This document shows, one piece after another, positions 1 to 7,080 of a DNA stretch of 64,000 bases. The notes under the pieces are model-generated. The model saw nothing but the letters and a program-made list of their open reading frames with translations, was not told the origin of the DNA and did no database searches. The DNA is from Enterococcus moraviensis ATCC BAA-383. GTDB lineage: Bacteria; Bacillota; Bacilli; Lactobacillales; Enterococcaceae. Made by a program: the position numbers and the translations under genes. The stretch spans positions 806,001 to 870,000 of the forward strand of contig NZ_ASWB01000001.1 of assembly GCF_000407445.1 (NCBI RefSeq), written 5' to 3'. Position 1 is the first letter of the stretch, and each line of letters begins with the position of its first letter.

Positions 1-192
1 AGAAGGATCGATTGCGATACATTTTAAGATATTCCTAAAAATCGATCCTGTTCCAATCAGTTTTTCCTGATCATAGAGACCAATCGTATAATCTAACTGG
101 TCATCTGGTATAAGATCGGCGTTCATCAAAAACTCTGACCACTGCTGTTTTACGCCCAAATCTCGCTCAAGCCACATTCTTCTGATGTTCAT
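1..192 (-). CDS. citC: [Citrate (pro-3S)-lyase] ligase CitC, N-terminal fragment cut by window edge
   Basis: Only the first 64 codons are present; the frame runs off the left edge without a stop. The protein begins MNIRRMWLERDLGVKQQW and continues with a GNAT-like N-terminal region, as in CitC, which acetylates the phosphoribosyl-dephospho-CoA prosthetic group of citrate lyase to activate it. The call rests on this N-terminal similarity as I recall it and on position: it follows oadB and a tiny OAD-type membrane gene on the same strand, where citC-citD-citE-citF normally follow. The start ATG is 13 bases after the stop of the small gene, consistent with one operon. The catalytic nucleotidyltransferase part lies outside the window. 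Confidence 0.8.
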   Translation of the reverse strand, partial: MNIRRMWLERDLGVKQQWSEFLMNADLIPDDQLDYTIGLYDQEKLIGTGSIFRNILKCIAIDPS

Positions 193-205
193 TGTTTAAC
201 ACTTC

Positions 206-331
206 CTAGCTTTTCGGTGGGAATAATTTATTTAACATAAACGACGCAAAGTAAATCACGAAAATGACCACAAACACGCCACCCCAACCAAAAACCAATA
301 GCTCTAATGATTTTAATAAATCAGCTGACAT
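206..331 (-). CDS. 41-residue membrane peptide, OadG (gamma)-like subunit
   Basis: This short frame starts MSADLLKSLELLVFGWGG and has one hydrophobic segment (about residues 10-32) followed by a short tail ending LNKLFPPKS. It has a good ribosome binding site (AAAGGAG, 7 bases before ATG) and sits between oadB and citC on the same strand. Size, single membrane span and position fit a gamma-type subunit of a Na+-dependent decarboxylase, which anchors and assembles the complex. There is no extended C-terminal metal-binding tail as in proteobacterial OadG, so this is a minimal or analogous form. Identity as OadG is inference; that it is a translated gene is well supported. Confidence 0.65.
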   Translation of the reverse strand: MSADLLKSLELLVFGWGGVFVVIFVIYFASFMLNKLFPPKS

Positions 332-366
332 AACCAAGCTCCTTTCCCTTTCTTCTATTCAAAACA

Positions 367-1491
367 CTACGCAAGCAACGCTAACAATAAGCCACCCGCA
401 ATAACAGAGGCAATCTGTCCAGATACATTGGCACCTGCTGCATGCATTAAAATAAAGTTCTGTGGATCTTCATCTGTTGCCATTTTTTGAATCACTCGAC
501 TAGACATTGGGAATGCTGAAATTCCTGCTGCTCCAATCATTGGATTGATTTTTTCTTTTCTAAATAGATTCAATAGTTTAGCAAATAACACGCCACCAAC
601 GGAATCCATTACAAAGGCTACTAGCCCAAGCCCAATTACCATTAACGTATCAACTTGTAAAAATTCTTCGTATTGCATTTTCACTGAAATTGCTAATCCT
701 AGCACAATACTGATGATGTTTACTAACTCATTTTGCGCTGTTACAGATAAACGATCTAAAACGCCACATTCACGTAGTAAATTCCCAAACATTAAGAACC
801 CAACTAACGGAAGAGAAACTGGCGCTACCAATCCCGCAACAACTGTAATTACGATTGGGAATAAAATTTTAGCTGTTTGTGATACTTCGCCAGCACGATA
901 TGTCATACGGATTTGGCGTTCTTTTTTCGTTGTAACAGCTTTGATTGCCACTGGTTGAATGATAGGAACCAATGCCATATAAGAATAAGCCGCAACCATG
1001 ATTGCACCCATATATTTTGAATTCAACGTGTTCGCAACGAAGATAGACGTTGGCCCATCGGCTGCTCCGATAATTCCGATAGAAGCTGCATCATTTAAGT
1101 CAAAACCTAATAAAACGGCTGCAATAATCGTAAAGAAAATCCCAAACTGAGCGGCTGCACCAAACAATAATAAAAATGGATTTTGTAATAATGGCCCAAA
1201 ATCGATCATAGCGCCAATTCCGATAAATAGTAACAATGGAAATAACTCTGTTGAAATCCCCATGTCAAACAACACTTGAAACGGACCAGCTTCTCCGCCG
1301 GCACTCAGTACACCTGAATTGGGAAAATTGACTAAAATCGTTCCTAATCCCATTGGCACAAGTAAAGTGGGTTCGTACTCTTTTTTAATCCCCAAGTACA
1401 TCAGGATACCACCGATCACCATCATTACGATACGACCTGGCTCCTGCCCCATTCCTACTACGCCTTCAATTAATGTCTCCACAAACGTCAC
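367..1491 (-). CDS. oadB: Oxaloacetate decarboxylase beta subunit, Na+-pumping membrane protein
   Basis: OadB decarboxylates carboxybiotin and couples this to Na+ export across the membrane. The 374-residue protein is hydrophobic throughout and carries the hallmark segments of the OadB/MmdB/GcdB family: GAADGPTSIF at 142-151, with the conserved Asp145, and GAAGISAFPMSSR at 320-332, followed by a Gly/Ala-rich C-terminal helix. Length is usual for Gram-positive members. The longest frame starts at a GTG only two bases after the GAGGAA ribosome binding site, so the GTG at 1482 (11 bases from it) is an equally good start. It lies directly downstream of the biotin carrier gene and upstream of the citrate lyase genes, so it serves citrate fermentation. 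Confidence 0.93.
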   Translation of the reverse strand: MTFVETLIEGVVGMGQEPGRIVMMVIGGILMYLGIKKEYEPTLLVPMGLGTILVNFPNSGVLSAGGEAGPFQVLFDMGISTELFPLLLFIGIGAMIDFGPLLQNPFLLLFGAAAQFGIFFTIIAAVLLGFDLNDAASIGIIGAADGPTSIFVANTLNSKYMGAIMVAAYSYMALVPIIQPVAIKAVTTKKERQIRMTYRAGEVSQTAKILFPIVITVVAGLVAPVSLPLVGFLMFGNLLRECGVLDRLSVTAQNELVNIISIVLGLAISVKMQYEEFLQVDTLMVIGLGLVAFVMDSVGGVLFAKLLNLFRKEKINPMIGAAGISAFPMSSRVIQKMATDEDPQNFILMHAAGANVSGQIASVIAGGLLLALLA

Positions 1492-1525
1492 TTCCTCTTT
1501 TAAAATTAAACTACTTTTTTCTTAT

Positions 1526-1924
1526 TTAACCGATTGTAATTAATGGTTCCCCAGGATTGACCATATCCCCTTGTTGAACATGAATCCCTGTAACTGTCCC
1601 CGCTTTACCAGCTACAATTTCATTTTCCATTTTCATGGCTTCAAGAATCATCAATGGCTGATTTTCCTGTACGGTATCACCAACATTTACCAAAATTTTC
1701 AAGATTGTTCCAGGCATAGGAGATGGCATTGCATCATTTCCAGCTGGCGTGCTTGCTACAGGAGCTGTTGGCTCAGCTGCCACAGGCGTTGTTGGTGCCG
1801 CTTCTACAACAGGAACGGCTGGTGCAACTGGTGCTGCGCTTGGTGCTTGTGGCACGCCACCAATTTCTTCCATTTCTACTAAATACTCTTTTCCATCAAT
1901 TGAGATTTTAAACTTACGTAACAT
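1526..1924 (-). CDS. oadD: Biotin carboxyl carrier subunit of oxaloacetate decarboxylase
   Basis: This 132-residue protein carries the carboxyl group from the carboxyltransferase OadA to OadB. The C-terminal half is a biotinyl domain with the canonical AMKMEN motif at 96-101; Lys98 is the biotinylation site. An N-terminal beta-like stretch is followed by an Ala/Pro/Thr-rich flexible linker (about residues 25-62). The start ATG has a strong AGGAGG ribosome binding site. In enterococci the carrier is a separate polypeptide called OadD, as here. A 460-base gap full of repeats separates it from oadH upstream, so it may also have its own promoter. Confidence 0.93.
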   Translation of the reverse strand: MLRKFKISIDGKEYLVEMEEIGGVPQAPSAAPVAPAVPVVEAAPTTPVAAEPTAPVASTPAGNDAMPSPMPGTILKILVNVGDTVQENQPLMILEAMKMENEIVAGKAGTVTGIHVQQGDMVNPGEPLITIG

Positions 1925-1944
1925 TTCTTTTCCTCCTAAAATTA

Positions 1945-2380
1945 AAAGTGTAATGGGCTCGTTCAGGTTCGACTGAAAAATAGGAAATTATGACTGAGGT
2001 GCTTTTTGCCTCTTTCATCATTTATCTTTTTTCCGAGAACCTAGCCCGTGGAACTAGATAACGCAAAGTGTAATGGGCTCGTTCAGGTTCGACTGGAAAA
2101 TAGGAAAAATCGATTGAGACGCTTTTTGTCTCACTCTATTTTTATCTTTTTCCCGAGAGACTGGCTCATGAAGCTAGATAACACATGGTAACAACGTTTC
2201 GTTTCACTTCACCTTGTACTTTTCAACATCAGTTCACTTTATTCACTGTGGTTCAAAGTAAAGTGTAATGGGCTCCCCCAGCTCTGACTGAAAAATAGGA
2301 AATTATGACTGTGATGCTTTTTGTCACATTCAATTTTTATCTCTTTTCCAACAAACTGACCGATGCTATCAAGTAATCCA
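1945..2380. repeat. Three tandem copies of a dispersed hairpin repeat
   Basis: Three units of about 120 bases begin with AAAGTGTAATGGGCTC at about 1947, 2066 and 2262. Each contains AAAATAGGAAA, a hairpin with a GCTTTTTG-type loop (stems at 1996-2012, 2115-2133 and 2310-2328), then a T-rich strand and GCTAGATAA-like sequence. A spacer between units two and three contains TTGTACTTTTCAACATCAG. The stems differ between copies but stay paired (GAGG/CCTC, TGAGAC/GTCTCA, TGTGA/TCACA). Related copies occur near 24.3-24.8 kb (inverted), 42.1-42.3 kb and, more weakly, 52.3-52.4 kb. Here the array splits oadH from oadD. Confidence 0.85.
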
Positions 2381-2384
2381 AAAA

Positions 2385-2714
2385 CTAACTTGTTTTTTTC
2401 TCCTTGATTGACCGAATGACAAACTGACTCTCTGCGTGATCCGCCGATGCAATACTGGTAGCGATCACAGAAACCAGTTGTGCTTCTGGATTTCTTTTTA
2501 AAATACGTTTAATACTAAACTCACTTTCTGGTTGATCTCCAGCGGCGATCGCTGTTGCAATTAATGAAACAAATTGATATTCCGTACTTTCTACTGGGAT
2601 GTATCCAGTAATTTCTTGCCAACCATCATTCTCTTCTATAGTAGGAGAAAGTGGTGCTTCATTCGTTTTTATTTCTGTCTTCTCTTTATTAAACAGTCGT
2701 TCAAATAGACCCAT
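2385..2714 (-). CDS. oadH: OadH-like accessory subunit of oxaloacetate decarboxylase
   Basis: This is the first gene of the leftward citrate operon: 109 residues with a charged N-terminus and two copies of a 26-residue motif at 46-71 and 78-103, each of the form VSxIATxIAxxDxxESxFxIxxI. The position directly upstream of oadD matches the enterococcal oadHDB order, where OadH is described as an additional subunit of the complex. The duplicated motif recalls the short delta/epsilon subunits of methylmalonyl-CoA decarboxylase. The ribosome binding site is AAAGGATG. Assignment as OadH rests on locus position and size, not on a catalytic motif. It could act as an assembly or stability factor. Confidence 0.7.
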   Translation of the reverse strand: MGLFERLFNKEKTEIKTNEAPLSPTIEENDGWQEITGYIPVESTEYQFVSLIATAIAAGDQPESEFSIKRILKRNPEAQLVSVIATSIASADHAESQFVIRSIKEKKTS

Positions 2715-3113
2715 GAACTCACATCCTTTCTGCTTATGAACTCATTATAGGTAAAAACGATTACAATAAAATGAAATCATCAAGCAAAAATTGTTCTTTC
2801 ATTGTTCCTCTTGCTCCGAACTTTACTAAAAGCCATTAAAATACTGTTATATCAACGTTTCAAGGCATTTAATGTTTTATTAACATCTTATTAACATCTC
2901 TTTAAGAAACCGCTACCATCCCTGTTTTTTTGGTGTTCTTTTTCTGCTCATCATCTATTTATCTAAACTAGCTTCGATTAAACTAAGCATTGTTAACGAA
3001 ACAAGAAAGGGCTTTCTAAATCTACCTTACTGTTATTTTTCTATAGACCCAACACCACAAAGAGAGGCCCGATTGTTTCGGAAAACGAATTTAGTGTTGA
3101 AGGAGAGAAAAAA
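2715..3113. promoter_or_regulatory. Divergent citrate control region between oadH and citH
   Basis: This AT-rich 399-base intergenic region must hold promoters for both the leftward oad/cit operon and rightward citH. In E. faecalis the GntR regulator CitO activates both operons from such a region. A candidate leftward promoter is TTGAAA, 17 bases, TTTAAT on the minus strand around 2837-2865. TTATTAACATCTTATTAACATC near 2876-2900 contains a direct repeat of TTATTAACATC that could be an activator site. These are pattern-based suggestions; I could not identify an operator or cre site with certainty. Confidence 0.5.
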
Positions 3114-4457
3114 ATGTTATTAACTGTTTTGTCTTATGTGATGATTATCGTCTTTATGTTTGTCATCATGAAAAAGAAAATGTCACCGTTTACAGCTTTA
3201 GTTTTGATTCCATTGATTTTTGCTTTGATCGCAATGTTTGCGGGTGTTTCTAAGAAAGGCTCTATTGGAGACTTTGTTATGGAAGGAATCAAAACAACAT
3301 CCACTACGGGTATCATGTTATTGTTTGCCATTCTTTATTTTTCAATTATGTTGGATGCTGGGTTATTTGACCCAATCACAAAAAAAATGATTCACATTGC
3401 TAAAGGCGATCCGATGAAAGTATTGATTGCTACAGCTGTTGTTGCAGCAGCCGTTTCTCTTAATGGTGATGGAACAACTACAACATTGATTTGCTGTTCT
3501 GCTTTTATTCCTATCTATAAAAAATTAGATATGAAATTGATGAACTTAGGTGTTTTGGTTATTTTACAAAATACGATTATGAACTTACTTCCTTGGGGTG
3601 GACCAACCGCTCGTGCGATGAGCGTGTTAAATGTTGGCGCTGAAATTTTGGCTTATCTAATTCCAGGTATGATCATTGCATTACTTTATGTAATTTTCAT
3701 CGTAGCACCTTCTATGGGTAGAAAAGAACGTGCTCGTCTTGGAATCAAACAACTGACTGATGAAGAGATCGATGCAATGACAACTGTTACAGATGAAGAA
3801 ACGTTGTCAATTCGCCGACCTAAAATTTGGTTATTCAATGCGATCCTAACTATTGGCTTGATTGCTTTATTGGTAACAGACTCATTTGTTGGTCTTGGCT
3901 TACCACCGTTGTTCTTGTTCTTGACTGGTACGGTTATCGCCTTAATGGTCAACTATCCAGTGTTAAAAGATCAATCATCTCGAATCGGTGCCAATGGCGG
4001 CGATGCAGTTCAAGTTGTTATCTTAGTTTTTGCAGCAGGTGTCTTCATGGGACTTTTCCAAGGCACTGGTATGGCAGATGCATTAGCTCAAAGTTTCACA
4101 AAAATCATTCCAAATCAATTGGCTGGTTTCTGGGGCTTAGTCATTGCAGTCATTTCAGCTCCAGGTACCTTCTTCATCTCAAATGATGGCTTTTACTTTG
4201 GTGTGTTACCTGTTTTAGCAGAAGCTGGACGCGCATACGGCTTTACTGATATGCAAATGGCTTTAGCTTCATTAATGGGGCAAGCATTCCACTTGCTAAG
4301 TCCTTTGGTTGCCTTCATTTACTTATTACTTCGTTTAACAGGTTTAGACATGGGGCAATGGCAAAGAGAAACAGCTAAATGGGCATTGGGAATCTTCATT
4401 ATCTTTGTTGTAACAATCATCTTGACTGGTCATATGCCACTTTATATTCCACAATAA
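3114..4457 (+). CDS. citH: Mg2+/metal-citrate:H+ symporter (CitMHS family)
   Basis: CitH-type carriers import citrate complexed with a divalent metal, driven by protons. The 447-residue protein has roughly eleven to twelve hydrophobic segments. Family features include LNGDGTTTTLICCSAF in the first half and a related ISNDGFYFGVLPV segment in the second half, giving the two-fold inverted-repeat organisation of ion-transporter superfamily members. The start follows GAAGGAG. It is divergent from the oad/cit operon and followed by its own regulator gene citO, as in the enterococcal citHO unit. Metal preference cannot be read from the sequence. Confidence 0.9.
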   Translation: MLLTVLSYVMIIVFMFVIMKKKMSPFTALVLIPLIFALIAMFAGVSKKGSIGDFVMEGIKTTSTTGIMLLFAILYFSIMLDAGLFDPITKKMIHIAKGDPMKVLIATAVVAAAVSLNGDGTTTTLICCSAFIPIYKKLDMKLMNLGVLVILQNTIMNLLPWGGPTARAMSVLNVGAEILAYLIPGMIIALLYVIFIVAPSMGRKERARLGIKQLTDEEIDAMTTVTDEETLSIRRPKIWLFNAILTIGLIALLVTDSFVGLGLPPLFLFLTGTVIALMVNYPVLKDQSSRIGANGGDAVQVVILVFAAGVFMGLFQGTGMADALAQSFTKIIPNQLAGFWGLVIAVISAPGTFFISNDGFYFGVLPVLAEAGRAYGFTDMQMALASLMGQAFHLLSPLVAFIYLLLRLTGLDMGQWQRETAKWALGIFIIFVVTIILTGHMPLYIPQ

Positions 4458-4472
4458 CCATTCTTGTTCATT

Positions 4473-4513
4473 GAAAATCGCACATTTCATAAAAGAATTT
4501 GTGCGATTTTCTT
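4473..4513 (+). terminator. Rho-independent terminator after citH
   Basis: GAAAATCGCACA pairs with TGTGCGATTTTC across a 17-base loop, followed by TTATCTTTTTC. It lies between citH and citO, so citO is either expressed by read-through or from its own promoter in 4515-4570. Confidence 0.75.
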
Positions 4514-4588
4514 ATCTTTTTCTTAGCAATATAGAATAAAAATATTCATTTATTTTTCCTACTATTAATCCAGAAAAGGAGTAATCAG

Positions 4589-5293
4589 ATGAGTACAATA
4601 TCAGAAGCAGTTGGAAAAAATTTAGATTTAAGTATTAATGAACCTTTAAAAGAACTTGTTTACAAGGCTTTTCGCAAAACAATTATTCTAGGCGATATTC
4701 CCGCTGGACAACGAATCAATGAAAAAGAATTTTCTGAAGTGATGAATATCAGTCGTACGCCTATCCGCTATGCGCTGCAAAAGCTTGTCGAAGAAGGACT
4801 GGTTGATCACGTACGTGGTGTCGGCATCATCGTTCGAGGAATTTCACTCAATGATGCCAACGAAATTTATGCTATTCGAAAATCTTTAGATGTTCTAGCT
4901 ACGATCACCGCTATGAAAGAAATGTCTTCTGAAGATTTTGAGGAACTAAAAACATTACTAGAAGAAACTGACCGTTTGAATGAGGCCAACGAAATTGACC
5001 AAGTTCTACAAAAATTTTCTGATTTTAATGAATTGATTTATGAAAAAAGTAAAATGTTGCGTTTAAAATCCATCGTCATGAAATTACGTGAATACCTCGT
5101 CTACTTTCGAGATATTTCGATTCGGTCTAAAGATCGACGAGACAAAGCCTTAAAAGAACATTGGATGATTTATAAGTGTATGATGAACCAAGAAGAAGAA
5201 CAGTTAGAATTACTTATCACAGAGCATTTATCTTATTCTCAGACATTTATTCTTAAAGAAATGGAAAAACATTTAAATGAACCAACGAAATAA
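4589..5293 (+). CDS. citO: GntR-family citrate-responsive regulator
   Basis: CitO is the GntR/FadR-type activator of enterococcal citrate genes that binds citrate. This 234-residue protein has an N-terminal winged helix (about 20-83, with NISRTPIRYALQKL as the recognition-helix region) and a C-terminal all-helical FCD-type ligand domain (about 90-225). The ribosome binding site is AAAAGGAG before ATG. It sits next to citH and overlaps citG by 17 bases, consistent with translational coupling. Its targets are likely the divergent region 2715-3113. Alternative GntR roles are possible, but the locus makes CitO by far the most likely. Confidence 0.88.
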   Translation: MSTISEAVGKNLDLSINEPLKELVYKAFRKTIILGDIPAGQRINEKEFSEVMNISRTPIRYALQKLVEEGLVDHVRGVGIIVRGISLNDANEIYAIRKSLDVLATITAMKEMSSEDFEELKTLLEETDRLNEANEIDQVLQKFSDFNELIYEKSKMLRLKSIVMKLREYLVYFRDISIRSKDRRDKALKEHWMIYKCMMNQEEEQLELLITEHLSYSQTFILKEMEKHLNEPTK

Positions 5294-6164
5294 AACATTA
5301 ATAGCCAAGCAAATCAGTGAATTAGCATTAGAAGCTTTACTCTTTGAGGCAGCTCTTTCTCCTAAACCTGGCTTAGTTGATCCTAAAAGTTGCGGCGCAC
5401 ATACAGACATGAATTATTCTACTTTTATTGATAGTAGCATTGCACTTGCTCCGTTTCTTACAAAATATGTTGAAGTAGGTCTCACCCATAACGGAACTCC
5501 ATTTGGTTTATTTGAAAAAGTTCGAGCACTTGGACAGTTAGCTGAAGGTGCCATGCTAAACAAAACAAAAGGAATCAACACTCATAAAGGAGCAAACTTC
5601 TCTTTTGCTTTGTTGTTAAGTGCAACAGGGAAAACAATGCAGGATAAACAGCTGACCATTCCCTTTACGCCAAAAGATACATCCGCTATTTTTGCTTATG
5701 TACAGCAAATGACCAAGGGATTGCTGTTAAATGATTTTGCAGACTTAGCGCAAAAAAAACAATTGAGTTATGGAGAAAAACTCTATTTAGAACATGGTAT
5801 AGTCGGTATTCGTGGGGAAGCTGAATTAGGTTATCCTGCGCTGAAAGACAGTGCACTTCCCTTTTTGAGACACTCTGATACTAGCGATCCACAACATTTA
5901 TTTTTGATCTTACTCTTACACTTAATGGCAACGATTGAAGATTCAAATCTAATCAATCGTGGTGGTATCTTTGCTTGGAGAAATGTAAAAAAACAATCAG
6001 CTGAACTTTTGCAAACTCTTTCCGTAAACAGCTCAGAAAAGGAACTAGAAGACGCTTTAACTCTTTTTGATCAACAACTGATTCAAGAAAATCTTAGCCC
6101 TGGTGGATCAGCCGATTTAATCGCATTAAGTTTCTTTTTTGGTCGATTGGAAGGTCTATTTTGA
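5277..6164 (+). CDS. citG: Triphosphoribosyl-dephospho-CoA synthase
   Basis: CitG makes the prosthetic-group precursor of citrate lyase from ATP and dephospho-CoA. The 295-residue protein shows the family motifs SPKPGLVD (28-35) and GINTHKGANF (99-108, nucleotide binding), plus IVGIRGEAELGYPAL. It starts inside the end of citO in another frame, so the two are probably co-translated. In E. faecalis I recall citG at the end of the large lyase operon; here it is linked to citO instead, a local rearrangement. No fused CitX domain is present. Confidence 0.92.
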   Translation: MNQRNKTLIAKQISELALEALLFEAALSPKPGLVDPKSCGAHTDMNYSTFIDSSIALAPFLTKYVEVGLTHNGTPFGLFEKVRALGQLAEGAMLNKTKGINTHKGANFSFALLLSATGKTMQDKQLTIPFTPKDTSAIFAYVQQMTKGLLLNDFADLAQKKQLSYGEKLYLEHGIVGIRGEAELGYPALKDSALPFLRHSDTSDPQHLFLILLLHLMATIEDSNLINRGGIFAWRNVKKQSAELLQTLSVNSSEKELEDALTLFDQQLIQENLSPGGSADLIALSFFFGRLEGLF

Positions 6165-6185
6165 GCATTACATAGCAGACAATAC

Positions 6186-6225
6186 CAAAACAGCTGATGA
6201 CCATTAGTGATCATCAGCTGTTTTG
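6186..6225. terminator. Bidirectional terminator between citG and the response regulator
   Basis: CAAAACAGCTGATGA and TCATCAGCTGTTTTG form a long perfect stem with a 10-base loop. T-runs are present on both strands, so it can end citG and the convergent response regulator gene. Confidence 0.9.
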
Positions 6226-6235
6226 TAACTCTATT

Positions 6236-6973
6236 TTACTGTGAAACCGCGGTACCCGCCTCTTTTCCTTCTGGATTAAAGAGATACCCAATCCCCCAAA
6301 CTGTTTGTAAATACTTAGGTTTTTTGGGATCATCTTCGATTTTATTTCTTAGATAATTAATATAGACTGTAATCAGATTTTTATCTAGGTCTCCATCACT
6401 CCAGACGCTAGCATAAATCTGTTCTTTACTAAATACTTGATAGGGATTTTCCATAAAAAATAAAATCATCATAATCTCTTTAGAAGTCATGTTTACTATT
6501 TCGCCATTTTTGCTAAATTGATATTGATTTTTATCAAATGAAAAAATCCCCTCTCTCAACATCGTTTCTTCACGTTGTTGACTCAGTGTCAATAACTGTT
6601 CAGTGCGATTTAACGTACTAATAACTTGTGCTCGTAATACATTTGGCGCAAATGGTTTGGAAATATAAACATCTCCGCCAGATTCTAGACCACTTATAAT
6701 ATCTTGTTCATTTTTTTTGCCACTAACAAATATAATTGGAGTCAATGGTTGACGTTCCCGGATCAATTGGGCTAAATGATACCCATCATTTTCATATTCT
6801 AAACTAACATCTAAAAGAAACAATTGGAACTCTACCCGATTCATAATATCCAATGTTTTTTCAATTGTATCACTCTGATATACCAACAATCCCGTTGACT
6901 GAAGCGACTTCCAAATCAATCGGCGAATTGCAGGATCGTCATCTACCACTAAAATTTTTTCGTTTCGCAACAT
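6236..6973 (-). CDS. OmpR/PhoB-type response regulator
   Basis: The 245-residue protein has an N-terminal receiver domain with acidic pocket Asp11-Asp13, phosphoacceptor Asp55 (LFLLDVSLEY), Ser84 and Lys106 (ISKPF), and a C-terminal winged helix (about 145-233) with the family pattern ending TVWGIGYLF. The recognition helix region is NLITVYINYLRNKIEDD. It is divergent from the histidine kinase at 7081, with 107 bases between start codons, which probably hold promoters and an autoregulatory site. The C-terminal tail is Gly/Glu/Ala-rich. The target is unknown. Pairing a winged-helix regulator with a DctB-like kinase is uncommon. Confidence 0.88.
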   Translation of the reverse strand: MLRNEKILVVDDDPAIRRLIWKSLQSTGLLVYQSDTIEKTLDIMNRVEFQLFLLDVSLEYENDGYHLAQLIRERQPLTPIIFVSGKKNEQDIISGLESGGDVYISKPFAPNVLRAQVISTLNRTEQLLTLSQQREETMLREGIFSFDKNQYQFSKNGEIVNMTSKEIMMILFFMENPYQVFSKEQIYASVWSDGDLDKNLITVYINYLRNKIEDDPKKPKYLQTVWGIGYLFNPEGKEAGTAVSQ

Positions 6974-7080
6974 TCACACCTCATTATTATTTTACATTAT
7001 CTATACAATAGCCGAATTATCTTTAAATTTCAACATGAACTTGTTATGATATGAACAGACGTTTAAAAGGAGCTAGACCA

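Noticed and set aside
3073-3095. Candidate cre site GTTTCGGAAAACGAA upstream of citH
   Set aside because: Too many mismatches to the cre consensus on both strands.
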